Shown in pieces: positions 1 through 7,574 of a stretch of 24,460 bases of DNA. The notes below the pieces were generated by a model. The model saw nothing but the letters and a program-made list of their open reading frames with translations. It did no database searches and had not been told where the DNA came from. The position numbers and the translations under genes were made by a program. Position 1 is the stretch's first letter, and each line of letters starts with the position of its first letter. Location of the stretch: the NCBI GenBank assembly GCA_023393115.1, contig JAEWMS010000088.1, positions 1-24,460 of the forward strand, given 5' to 3'. This stretch comes from Bacillota bacterium. Its GTDB lineage: Bacteria > Bacillota > Clostridia > Acetivibrionales > DSM-1351.

Positions 1-139
1 GGCAAGAGGACCGTGGAATAAATGCGGAAACTGCTACTAAAAATTTTTAATTCTTAGGTATACTCTTCACTTTTCAAAGTTCAATACTATCAACTTCAAT
101 TTTTCATAGCTTAGTTAACACTATCAAAACCAGTATAAC

Positions 140-175
140 AAAAAAAGTATGACACCTATATGTCACACTTTTTTG
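140..175. terminator. Bidirectional Rho-independent terminator
   Basis: An A-rich arm ending AAAAAAGT, then TGACA, a six-base loop and TGTCA, then ACTTTTTT, forms a symmetric hairpin with a T run on either strand. It sits between rpsI (minus) and the left edge of the window. This fits a terminator shared with a plus-strand gene ending near the window edge. Confidence 0.7.
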
Positions 176-227
176 AATTGTTATTGGATACTTCTTTTCA
201 GCTGAAATCATCATTTTGAAAATAAAT

Positions 228-261
228 AAAACCCCCAAATATCACTATTTGAGGGTTTTTG
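228..261. terminator. rpsI: Terminator after rpsI
   Basis: On the minus strand CCCTCAAATA, a GTGA loop and TATTTGGGGG pair over 10 bp and are followed by TTTT. The stem begins 14 bases past the rpsI stop codon, so it most likely ends the rplM-rpsI transcript. The opposite strand also has a T run, so it may work both ways. Confidence 0.85.
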
Positions 262-274
262 AATTCTATAAATA

Positions 275-667
275 TTATCTCTTTGAGAACTGTGGTGCTC
301 TTCTTGCTTTCTTGAGACCGTATTTCTTTCTTTCCTTCATTCTTGGGTCTCTTGTTAAGAAGCCTGCTTTCTTTAATGCTGGTCTGAGTTCTTCGTCAGC
401 CTTTAAGAGAGCTCTTGAGATACCGTGTCTGATTGCACCAGCTTGACCGGTGAAACCTCCGCCGATAACCTTGCATATAACATCAAACTTTGTTAATGAA
501 TCAGTGAGGGTTAATGGTTGTTTAACTATAACCTTCAAAGTATCCAATCCAAAGTATTCATCCAAAGATCTGTCATTTATAGTGATTTTACCTTCACCAG
601 GAACAAGTCTTACTCTTGCAACTGATTTCTTTCTACGTCCTGTACCATAGTAGTATACTTTAGCCAT
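275..667 (-). CDS. rpsI: 30S ribosomal protein S9
   Basis: This is the small-subunit protein S9 (uS9), which binds 16S rRNA in the head of the 30S subunit. Its basic C-terminal tail reaches towards the P-site tRNA. The 130-residue length is normal for bacteria. The N-terminus YYGTGRRKKSVARVRL, the GGGFTGQAGAIRHGI segment and the terminal RRAPQFSKR tail are family hallmarks. The start is fixed by a GGGGGGAGGAC ribosome binding site just upstream of ATG. It lies 18 bases after rplM, so the two are co-transcribed as in most bacteria, and a hairpin terminator follows. Nothing is unusual. Confidence 0.98.
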   Translation of the reverse strand: MAKVYYYGTGRRKKSVARVRLVPGEGKITINDRSLDEYFGLDTLKVIVKQPLTLTDSLTKFDVICKVIGGGFTGQAGAIRHGISRALLKADEELRPALKKAGFLTRDPRMKERKKYGLKKARRAPQFSKR

Positions 668-685
668 TATTTTGTCCTCCCCCCA

Positions 686-1120
686 TTATATATTTAAATC
701 AAGTACTTCAGGTTTCTGAGCCTGATGGTTATGTTCAGTTCCTGCATAAACTTTGAGCTTTCTGAACATTTGTCTTCCAAGACTGTTCTTTGGAAGCATT
801 CCCTTTACAGCTATTTCAATAGCTCTTTCAGGGTGTCTTTCCATCAAGTGCTTGTACTTGACTTCCTTCAATCCACCTGGATGAAGTGAGTGAGTTCTGT
901 AAAGCTTCTGATCAAGTTTTTTACCTGTCAAAAGAACTTTTTCTGCGTTGAGTACTATTACATGATCTCCAGTATCAACGTGTGGTGTAAATATTGGCTT
1001 ATTTTTTCCTCTTAGAATAGCAGCAACTTCACTTGCCAATCTTCCAAGCGGCTTACCTTCAGCATCAATAATGTACCATTTTCTTTCAATCTGTTCCGCT
1101 TTTGCCATGAAAGTTTTCAT
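686..1120 (-). CDS. rplM: 50S ribosomal protein L13
   Basis: This is uL13, an early-assembling 23S rRNA-binding protein of the large subunit. The 144-residue length is standard. The start MKTFMAK and the segments ERKWYIIDAEGKPLGRLAS and GMLPKNSLGRQMFRKLKVYAG are diagnostic. A strong GGAGG lies 12 bases before the ATG, which is a slightly long spacing. It is the first gene of the rplM-rpsI operon. A consensus promoter (1256-1284) and a structured leader of about 129 nt (1121-1249) precede it, so expression is probably autoregulated by L13, as known for the L13 leader of Firmicutes. In related genomes truA or ecfT usually lies immediately upstream; here about 9 kb of unrelated genes intervene. 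Confidence 0.98.
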   Translation of the reverse strand: MKTFMAKAEQIERKWYIIDAEGKPLGRLASEVAAILRGKNKPIFTPHVDTGDHVIVLNAEKVLLTGKKLDQKLYRTHSLHPGGLKEVKYKHLMERHPERAIEIAVKGMLPKNSLGRQMFRKLKVYAGTEHNHQAQKPEVLDLNI

Positions 1121-1249
1121 TTCTTAATACTACCTCCTTAAAATCTCTAAACTGTCTATGTCAACAGTGTCTACCGTATAAAACGGTTGTCATTGTAACC
1201 ATTCGGGACTTGTGGAAAGTTTAATTTTCGCTTGCAAGACCTTGGACAC
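1121..1249 (-). promoter_or_regulatory. rplM: rplM 5' leader, L13-leader-like structured RNA
   Basis: Between the predicted start site (near 1249) and the rplM start lies a leader of about 129 nt. GTGTC at its very 5' end (1245-1249) can pair with GACAC (1167-1171), enclosing a hairpin ACCGT/ACGGT (1173-1187). A second hairpin, ACTGT/ACAGT (1151-1168), overlaps the GACAC pairing partner by two bases, so the two folds compete. The L13 leader is an established autoregulatory family in Firmicutes. Assignment of this one is by position and folding, not by a covariance-model match. Confidence 0.5.
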
Positions 1250-1255
1250 TAGAAC

Positions 1256-1284
1256 ATTTTAATACACGCAAATCACAATGTCAA
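1256..1284 (-). promoter_or_regulatory. SigA-type promoter for rplM-rpsI
   Basis: On the minus strand TTGACA (1279-1284), a 17-base spacer and TAAAAT (1256-1261) give a near-perfect vegetative promoter. The predicted start site is near 1249. It drives the rplM-rpsI unit, which has been separated from the upstream ribosomal and ECF genes. Confidence 0.8.
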
Positions 1285-1556
1285 GTATAAATTACCGAGA
1301 ATTTAATTTACCTCTCATTATCTCTCGATTTTTCTCGATATATCTCCTTTTCTCTTATATAATCGTTTTTCATTTCACTTTTTTAAATTACGTATATAAG
1401 CTTACAGCCTTAGATGTTCAAAGGGTTAAGTAATGGGTACTGACTAAAGCATAGGGACCTGGATACCTATAAAACTGTTTGCCATCATTAACACAGTAAA
1501 AATCATGCCACAGATAGAAATAAAAATCCCCCTATTTAATTTTATTTTCTGGTGCA

Positions 1557-1609
1557 TTTAAAAGGACTGCTACCCAATGAACAAATTCATTCATTGTGCA
1601 ACAGCCCCT
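1557..1609 (-). terminator. Terminator after the histidine kinase gene
   Basis: On the minus strand CTGTTGC, an internal loop and CAATGAA pair with TTCATTG and GTAGCAG, followed by TCCTTTT. That is two 7-bp helices closed by extra G-C pairs and a short T run. It begins about 14 bases after the histidine kinase stop and isolates the ABC/two-component operon from rplM. The remaining intergenic stretch from about 1285 to 1556 shows no convincing gene, only a doubtful 37-codon frame at 1444-1557. Confidence 0.8.
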
Positions 1610-1622
1610 GGTGTGTATTAAT

Positions 1623-2999
1623 CTAATTTAAGGTAAATCCTATTTCACAGCCATGATTAAGCCTACTTTTACAGTATATTTCACCATTGTGCTGATCAAT
1701 AATATACTTACATATTGAAAGTCCAAGTCCTGACCCGGGGATTCGAGAACTTCTTGACTTTTCAGCCCTGTAAAACTTATCGAAAACATGGGGTATATCA
1801 TCGGGGCTTATACCTATTCCGTTATCCCTGATCTTGATTAGTACGTTTTTATCTACTCTCTCTGCGGATATTTCAATACGGCCTTCCTTTTCACCAATAT
1901 ATTTTATACTGTTATCCACAATGTTATATAAAACTTCTGTTATTCTTCTTGTGTCAATGTTAACTATAATATCCGGGGTTTTTATCTCATAGCTAAAAGT
2001 AATGCCGTTTTGATTAACGTATATATCCAGTTCCTTAATGACGTTTCGGAAATATTCATAAAAATACACTTCCTGACGGTTTATTTCCAGTTGATTCAGC
2101 TGAGCGTTGGAGATAATGAGCAGTTCATTTATCATATCAGTCAAAAGGTTTGTCTTACTTATAATTATGTTTACATAATCCTCTTGAAGCTTGGGAGTTC
2201 TGGCCACTCCATCCCGAAGCCCTTCACCATATGCTTTTATTGTGGAAATAGGTGTTTTTAAGTCATGGGATATGCAGGAAATCAACTCCTGCTGTGATTT
2301 TTTCAAGGCCTCTTCCCTGATTTGTTTTTGCTTTAATTCATCTCTCATTAGTTCAAAGGAGTAGGTTAAATCCCCAACTTCATTCTCTGCTGCTGTTTTT
2401 CCATAGGTCCTAATAACCTCAAGGTCATAGTTGCCGGCAATTATTCCTTTTGCCGAATCAGATATCTCTTTTATTGGCTTGAGGATTCGCCCGCTAAAAT
2501 AAATCGTTCTGCCGAAAATGATAAGAATACATATCAAAACTCCCAATATAGCAGGTGTAAAGACTTTAGCTGCTCTCACATACGCAGTATCCCCTATTAT
2601 ATCGTTTTCAGGAATAAGAAATACAATAAAGCCTGTAATGTTTCCATTTTTCTGTAATACAAAGCTTTCCTTAATGCTTCCTTTTATTTGCGACCTGAAG
2701 CTTTTGTCCGTCTGAAGCATTTCCTGAACATTTACTATTTCTCCTGTCTTTTCTGTAAATGGGGCTTCACTATACTCTACTTTACCATTTGATCCAAAAA
2801 CTATATAAGGATATCTCCCCTTTTCATAGATCCCCTTTTCAATTGCATATTTTTGGTTGGCCACAAGGAGCCTTATATCGTTATCATACACTCTATTGTC
2901 AACCTTCAGGAACGAGTACATACTCAGAAAACAAGATACAAAAAGAACGACTACTATAACAGCAGCCGTTAGTATATTCTTTTTATACATGCTGTGCAT
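1623..2999 (-). CDS. Sensor histidine kinase, HAMP-type, of the ABC-linked two-component system
   Basis: This is a membrane sensor kinase of 458 residues. In order it has a transmembrane helix (about 9-31), an extracellular sensing region of about 115 residues, a second transmembrane helix (147-168), a HAMP linker (about 168-222), and a HisKA dimerization domain with phospho-acceptor H245 in SHDLKTP. The HATPase domain follows, with N363 (VDNSIKY), DNGIGI (392-397) and GSGLGLSI (422-429). All catalytic boxes are intact. The start is supported by GGAGGG eight bases before ATG. It lies 68 bases after its response regulator and is followed by a terminator. The large extracellular loop argues against the short-loop BceS intramembrane type. 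The ligand is unknown; the adjacent MacB-like exporter suggests an envelope stress or peptide signal (inference). Confidence 0.93.
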   Translation of the reverse strand: MHSMYKKNILTAAVIVVVLFVSCFLSMYSFLKVDNRVYDNDIRLLVANQKYAIEKGIYEKGRYPYIVFGSNGKVEYSEAPFTEKTGEIVNVQEMLQTDKSFRSQIKGSIKESFVLQKNGNITGFIVFLIPENDIIGDTAYVRAAKVFTPAILGVLICILIIFGRTIYFSGRILKPIKEISDSAKGIIAGNYDLEVIRTYGKTAAENEVGDLTYSFELMRDELKQKQIREEALKKSQQELISCISHDLKTPISTIKAYGEGLRDGVARTPKLQEDYVNIIISKTNLLTDMINELLIISNAQLNQLEINRQEVYFYEYFRNVIKELDIYVNQNGITFSYEIKTPDIIVNIDTRRITEVLYNIVDNSIKYIGEKEGRIEISAERVDKNVLIKIRDNGIGISPDDIPHVFDKFYRAEKSRSSRIPGSGLGLSICKYIIDQHNGEIYCKSRLNHGCEIGFTLN

Positions 3000-3067
3000 C
3001 AGCAGCCCTCCTTAAATCTCCTTTAACTCTCTTTAATCTCTATATTTATATATGTTCTAGGCAGTAA

Positions 3068-3763
3068 CTAAACGCTCAAAACAGAAAACTTGTAACCTGC
3101 TCCCCATACTGTCTTTATGTAATCCAAACCGAACTTGTCGAGTTTCTCTCTAATTCTATTGACATATACAGTAACGCTATTATCATCGCAAATACCGTTA
3201 TAACCCCATACACCTTGATATATCTGTTCCTTTGAGAATACCTGATTTGGATTCTTCCCGAAGAAATATAGTATTTCAAATTCCTTCGTCGTTAGTGCAA
3301 GCTCAACATTATCAACCTGTACCTGGTAAGAGGATTTGTTCATAAGAAGTTTTCCTGCTCTGATCTCTTCTTTGTTTGAATTACTGCTGTCACCGGACTT
3401 TTCGTATCTCCTGAGCTGTGCCTTTACTCTTGCCACCAGCTCCAAAGGGCTGAAGGGTTTCGTTACATAATCATCGGCACCTATTCCCAGGGCAATTACC
3501 TTGTCCATTTCTCCGCTTTTTGCAGAGATCATAATAACTGGGATATCTGATTTTTCACGGACCTCTTTGCATATCTGAATTCCATCACAACCTGGAAGCA
3601 TTATGTCCAACAGCATTAAATCCGGTTGATATTCATAAAATGCCTTAAGACCCTCTATTCCATCCTTAGCCACAATGGGATTAAACCCTTCAACTTCCAG
3701 ATACGCACCCAATATGTCTGCCAATTCTTTTTCATCTTCAACTATTAAAATTTTTTGTCCCAT
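3068..3763 (-). CDS. OmpR/PhoB-family response regulator
   Basis: This is a 231-residue transcription factor with an N-terminal receiver domain (about 3-118) and a C-terminal winged helix-turn-helix domain (about 132-228). Receiver residues are complete: acidic pair E9/D10, phospho-acceptor D53 in LLDIMLPG, S80 and K102 in TKPF. The DNA-binding domain ends with the typical VWGAGYKF. It pairs with the kinase immediately downstream and probably controls the ABC exporter genes upstream. The start ATG is preceded by GGGAG at short spacing. A separate promoter (3836-3864) and the 58-bp repeated 5'UTR element (3768-3825) lie between it and the ATPase gene, so it may be expressed apart from the exporter. 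Confidence 0.95.
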   Translation of the reverse strand: MGQKILIVEDEKELADILGAYLEVEGFNPIVAKDGIEGLKAFYEYQPDLMLLDIMLPGCDGIQICKEVREKSDIPVIMISAKSGEMDKVIALGIGADDYVTKPFSPLELVARVKAQLRRYEKSGDSSNSNKEEIRAGKLLMNKSSYQVQVDNVELALTTKEFEILYFFGKNPNQVFSKEQIYQGVWGYNGICDDNSVTVYVNRIREKLDKFGLDYIKTVWGAGYKFSVLSV

Positions 3764-3767
3764 ATAT

Positions 3768-3825
3768 CTCCCATCTACGCGTATGGCGCGTACACAAATA
3801 GTTATGAAAAGACATGTAATGGCTT
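3768..3825 (-). repeat. Dispersed 5'UTR repeat, copy A (upstream of response regulator)
   Basis: This 58-bp block matches 13147-13204 at 51 of 58 positions by direct comparison. Both copies are in the same orientation relative to the downstream gene and both end in the GGGAG ribosome binding site. This copy holds a perfect hairpin TACGCG-CCATA-CGCGTA. It begins within a few bases of the predicted transcription start. Confidence 0.85.
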
Positions 3826-3835
3826 CAACAATAAA

Positions 3836-3864
3836 ATCATATATTATAATACGTTGTTAGGCAA
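3836..3864 (-). promoter_or_regulatory. Putative SigA-type promoter for response regulator/kinase
   Basis: On the minus strand TTGCCT (3859-3864), a 17-base spacer and TATGAT (3836-3841) form a reasonable vegetative promoter. The predicted start near 3829 gives a 66-nt leader made almost entirely of the repeat. Confidence 0.5.
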
Positions 3865-3867
3865 GTT

Positions 3868-4626
3868 CTACCAGCCTTTTTCCTTTAAAAACTTATATAC
3901 CGTTTCTTCCCTTTCACCGGCTGTTTCTTCATCATATTCTTCAAGTCTTAGATCACCATCAATTCGACCATCTTTCAAGTAAATTATCCTATTCCCACGT
4001 AACGCCGCTTTCAAATCATGCGTTACCATAACAACAGACTGTTTGTCTCTATTAATTTTTGTGAATATATCCAGCACTATTTGCCCCTGTGAGGAATTGA
4101 GCGCCCCAGTTGGTTCATCTGCAAACAGAACCTTGGGTTGGTTTATTAATGCTCTGCAAATAGCTACTTTTTGCTTCTGTCCCCCCGACATCTGATTTGG
4201 GAATTTCTTTTTATGAGAGGTCAGTTCCATTTTCTCCATTAAAGCCTCAATCTTAACTTCAATTTCCTTACGCTCAACTCCGGTCTTATATGTGGGACTG
4301 AGTATATTTTCATAGACATTCAGATTAGGTATCAGGTTAATCCCCTGAAATACAAAGCCCAGCTTGTTTTTTCGAAGTTTTGACAGCTGGCTCTCCTTCA
4401 GTCTTGTTATATCCTCCCCGTCAAAGAAAACCCTGCCCGTGGTTACGGAATCCATACCGCTTAAAGCGTATAGCAATGTTGACTTCCCTGAACCTGAACT
4501 TCCCATTATTACTGTAAAATCCCCCTCAAAAATCTCCACATCCATATTCTTTATTACATTATTGATTTCTCCGTCACTTATAAAGCTTTTACATAACAAT
4601 TCTGTTTTAATGATTACATTTTTCAT
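3868..4626 (-). CDS. ABC transporter ATP-binding protein, MacB/LolD (FtsE-like) type
   Basis: This is the 252-residue nucleotide-binding subunit of the exporter whose permease is the gene upstream. Motifs are Walker A GSSGSGKST (42-50), Q-loop FQG (93-95), signature MSGGQ (146-150, a mild variant of LSGGQ), Walker B VLFADE (166-171) and switch H203 in VTHD. The insert and sequence style match ATPases that pair with FtsX-domain permeases, which use mechanotransmission rather than a translocation channel. I chose the ATG at 4626, preceded by a GGGAGAGG ribosome binding site, over an in-frame TTG five codons earlier that lies inside that site. The C-terminal extension (about 226-252) is rich in E and K. 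Confidence 0.93.
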   Translation of the reverse strand: MKNVIIKTELLCKSFISDGEINNVIKNMDVEIFEGDFTVIMGSSGSGKSTLLYALSGMDSVTTGRVFFDGEDITRLKESQLSKLRKNKLGFVFQGINLIPNLNVYENILSPTYKTGVERKEIEVKIEALMEKMELTSHKKKFPNQMSGGQKQKVAICRALINQPKVLFADEPTGALNSSQGQIVLDIFTKINRDKQSVVMVTHDLKAALRGNRIIYLKDGRIDGDLRLEEYDEETAGEREETVYKFLKEKGW

Positions 4627-4723
4627 ACTGACCTCTCCCAAGCCGTTTTGTGGCTTTTACATATTAATTAAATTTAAGCCGACATTACGGCTGCAAAATA
4701 TTGATGAATTCTTTCACTGGTAC

Positions 4724-7051
4724 TTATTCCTGCACTAAATCCCTGACATTTACATTTCTAAGTGATCTTGAGGAAATGAGGGTACTTAATATAAAGATAA
4801 CAGCTATACCTATATTGGATATCACGATATGCCATATATTATAGACCACAGGATATTCAAGGAAACCAAACATTGACAAACTCGTCTTGAAAATTAGCGG
4901 ATATGTGAGAATTACCATTGGTATGGCCACTACCATTGAGGCTACAGCTATTATTCCCACGTAATATATGTTGGACAAAACCAAATGCCCTGTGGTATAT
5001 CCAATACATTTATATATCCCGTTGGTTTTCTGGTTGGTTGCATTTTTGAGCATAACTATACAGAAAATATTAATTGCACCAATAATAATCACAAGACCGG
5101 TCACGGGCGGGACTGCACTTTTTTGCGGTTTAATTATCATATTCATAATACTGCTGAATACTTCAGTTCTGGCTGTAATATTACAACTGCCGGCTAATTT
5201 CTCAGTCATATCCTTTATATAGGTAGTTATATCTTCCTTATCCTTTAAATAAATTGAAAAATTACTATAATCAAGATTGATTTTGTTATCCTTGAAAGTA
5301 TCTGTAGTAAGTCGGCAACAGTCACCTAACTGCCAGTAGGTCTGAAATATCCCAGTAATAAGTAAGTCAACTCTTGTTGAATTATTTAAATAAATTTCAA
5401 GGTAGTCCCCAATGTCTTTATTAAGTTCTTTGGCAATTTTGCCTGTGATGGCTACTTCTGTTCCATTATTGGGATTCCTTCCTTTGACAGTGGGCAACTT
5501 TGCAGCATTGAAATCATCAAAGACGAAGGCGCTTAATACAGTTGTTTTGATGCCTTTTTTCCACTTCAGACTAACATCCTCACCAATTCTGTTTTCTAAA
5601 TATTTATCCACTCTAGAATCTTCTTTAATTGTATTTAATACTTTGGCGTACTGTGAATTATCAGTGACTTCAATCATTACATCACTTTTGTCCACACCTA
5701 TCCAAAAATCATTGTTTTCCTTCATGGAATCAGCTAAATCCAACGATATTACTGCGAAGTTGACACTAAAAATGGTTAGGATAGCCGTGAGAATGGTACC
5801 TATCGTACCTTTCTTATTTCTGGAGATATTTCTCATTGTTATACCAAAGGCAGAAAATTGAAGTTTTGAGTCGCCCTTATACTTATGCTTCTTTTTTGTA
5901 CTTGTCTCAGTCATACCATTAAGGGCGTACACTGGTTTTAACTTTTTGGTTTTCCTCATAATCAAGTAAATAAGCCCTGTCACAAGAATAACTATTATCA
6001 TGTAACATACAATCCCGGGTAATAATGAGATATCTGACGACATATGGCCAATGTTTTTATACACTGAACTTAATATTTTGTCCGATATGAATACAGAACT
6101 TCCTATACCAAATAGACAGGCAATTGTTGTTATTGCAAAATAAAACATTAAGTACATTTTTAAGATGTCTCCGGAAGTATATCCAATGGTTTTGTATATG
6201 GCTAATGTTTTTGCATCTGTAATGATAGCATTACGTATCATAAAGCTGATAATAAGACAGCTTACAAGCAGCATGATAATACCGATTGAAAGAAAAGCCC
6301 CTCCAATTATGTTTCCAACTATCAAGCCATTATCTATTCTTTCCTCAAGGGAATATATTGAACCATTCATCTGGCCATCATTTTTTAGTCTGAAGGCCTC
6401 CTCTATTTCGTCGCCCCTAACCCCTTCTTTAGTATATAAATATATCTGAAGCTGTTGACTAATAGATTGAGGTAGTTTTTTGACTAGTATACTGCTGTCA
6501 AAGGCAGTAGAAAAGTTATATGGATTAGTGTAAATACCCCTTACTGTATAGATAAGAGTTTTATTTGAGAACCTCATTTCAATGGTGTCCCCGGTATGGA
6601 TGTCGTATTCATTACTCATACAAGCCGGTAATATACATTCATCAGTCTTAAGGGTATCAATTATTTTATTGTTTCCCTCTAGATACCTGTCCTTGCTATT
6701 TATTTTTGAATTGTACTCCGATAGAAAGAAAAAGGCATCCAGTTTTTTCTCATTGAATATAACCTCCTCTGTCAATCTATGATACCTTATGTACTCAACC
6801 CTTTGTATTTCCTCCAGCTTTTCAAACTCCTTACCAAATGAAGTTACTTCATCTTCCTCTAAAAAATATGGATACAAAACAGCCTGAGGTGACTCGCATT
6901 CCTCAGCTAAAACCTCAAAGGGTTTATCCAGGGATATCAATATGCTGACCGAAGAGGTTAACAGCATAGAGCACAACATTATGATTAAAAATATTAGTAT
7001 TGTCTGTAGTTTTTTATGTCTGAAATTTTTTATGATCATTTTCCAATCCAT
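4724..7051 (-). CDS. FtsX-domain ABC transporter permease, two tandem halves
   Basis: This is a 775-residue membrane protein with two homologous halves. Transmembrane helices lie near residues 14-40, 246-272, 298-324 and 343-366, then 414-440 and three more in the last 130 residues. Large extracellular domains lie at about 41-245 and 441-645. The duplication is visible in the repeated motif KTIGYTSG (287-294) and KCIGYTTG near residue 680, each at the cytoplasmic coupling position. Such permeases work with MacB-like ATPases in lipoprotein or peptide handling or antimicrobial-peptide resistance. The start is supported by GAAAGGA seven bases before ATG. It is the first gene of the exporter operon, 97 bases before the ATPase. 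The substrate cannot be deduced. Confidence 0.92.
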   Translation of the reverse strand: MDWKMIIKNFRHKKLQTILIFLIIMLCSMLLTSSVSILISLDKPFEVLAEECESPQAVLYPYFLEEDEVTSFGKEFEKLEEIQRVEYIRYHRLTEEVIFNEKKLDAFFFLSEYNSKINSKDRYLEGNNKIIDTLKTDECILPACMSNEYDIHTGDTIEMRFSNKTLIYTVRGIYTNPYNFSTAFDSSILVKKLPQSISQQLQIYLYTKEGVRGDEIEEAFRLKNDGQMNGSIYSLEERIDNGLIVGNIIGGAFLSIGIIMLLVSCLIISFMIRNAIITDAKTLAIYKTIGYTSGDILKMYLMFYFAITTIACLFGIGSSVFISDKILSSVYKNIGHMSSDISLLPGIVCYMIIVILVTGLIYLIMRKTKKLKPVYALNGMTETSTKKKHKYKGDSKLQFSAFGITMRNISRNKKGTIGTILTAILTIFSVNFAVISLDLADSMKENNDFWIGVDKSDVMIEVTDNSQYAKVLNTIKEDSRVDKYLENRIGEDVSLKWKKGIKTTVLSAFVFDDFNAAKLPTVKGRNPNNGTEVAITGKIAKELNKDIGDYLEIYLNNSTRVDLLITGIFQTYWQLGDCCRLTTDTFKDNKINLDYSNFSIYLKDKEDITTYIKDMTEKLAGSCNITARTEVFSSIMNMIIKPQKSAVPPVTGLVIIIGAINIFCIVMLKNATNQKTNGIYKCIGYTTGHLVLSNIYYVGIIAVASMVVAIPMVILTYPLIFKTSLSMFGFLEYPVVYNIWHIVISNIGIAVIFILSTLISSRSLRNVNVRDLVQE

Positions 7052-7182
7052 TTGTTTTATCCTTTCTTCTTAGCTCTAGTTATCATAATAAAGGAGAAAA
7101 CTAAAATAAAAATGGGAAAATTATTAAAATTTATTAATAAGTATCACAGCTTTATTAAATGAACAGATTATTTAGTTAATAA

Positions 7183-7320
7183 TACATATGATACTTCCGG
7201 ACTAACTTCAAAAAATGTGTCGGACACAAAACAGATTAAGAAATAGCATGCACTATTTCTTAATCTGTTTTTAACCATCCTTCCACATTTTTTTGAAGTT
7301 GTCCTTGCGTATCATATGTA
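7183..7320. mobile_element. 138-bp near-perfect palindrome, MITE-like element
   Basis: The ends are 12-bp perfect inverted repeats TACATATGATAC (7183-7194) and its complement (7309-7320). Inside, GGAC-AACTTCAAAAAATGTG (7199-7219) pairs with 7284-7304 with small bulges. A central 19-bp perfect stem, AAA plus ACAGATTAAGAAATAG (7228-7246), pairs with 7253-7271 around a six-base loop. If the outer TA pairs are target duplications, it fits a miniature element mobilized by an IS630/Tc1-type transposase (inference). It carries no coding frame. It sits in the 523-base gap before the exporter operon. Confidence 0.65.
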
Positions 7321-7417
7321 AGTCTTGTGCCAAGCTACACTCGCGTACTATTAACCATAATTATTTAAGCTATTTATAAAAATTGGGTACTTATGGGGGT
7401 GGGCCTCGGGAAAGTGC

Positions 7418-7463
7418 AATAAAATCTCTTCTCTACAATTTATTGTCCGGAGGAGATTTTATT
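7418..7463. repeat. Long A/T-rich hairpin
   Basis: AATAAAATCTC (7418-7428) is exactly complementary to GAGATTTTATT (7453-7463), and pairing extends inward about four more pairs, partly wobble. The loop contains a second short stem, ACAA/TTGT. It could be a terminator for the lipoprotein gene upstream or another small palindromic element. No further feature is seen in the remaining parts of 7052-7574. Confidence 0.5.
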
Positions 7464-7520
7464 TATAATATAAACATATTTGTATATGACGTACGTGTAT
7501 AATTGATTTGTTGGACACGC

Positions 7521-7551
7521 AAAAATGGCGGTCATCCGAAAACAATCGCCA
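7521..7551 (-). terminator. Possible weak terminator after the lipoprotein gene
   Basis: On the minus strand TGGCG, a 16-base loop and CGCCA are followed by TTTTT about 25 bases past the stop codon. The stem is only 5 bp, so this is tentative. Confidence 0.4.
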
Positions 7552-7574
7552 AAAACAATTATTTTTCAAAACTA

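Noticed and set aside
4364..4738. 124-codon plus-strand open frame across the exporter ATPase and its upstream gap
   Set aside because: It overlaps Walker A coding sequence on the other strand and shows no family features.
5412..5861. 149-codon plus-strand open frame inside the permease gene
   Set aside because: It is antisense to a well-supported FtsX permease, has no ribosome binding site and no recognisable motifs.
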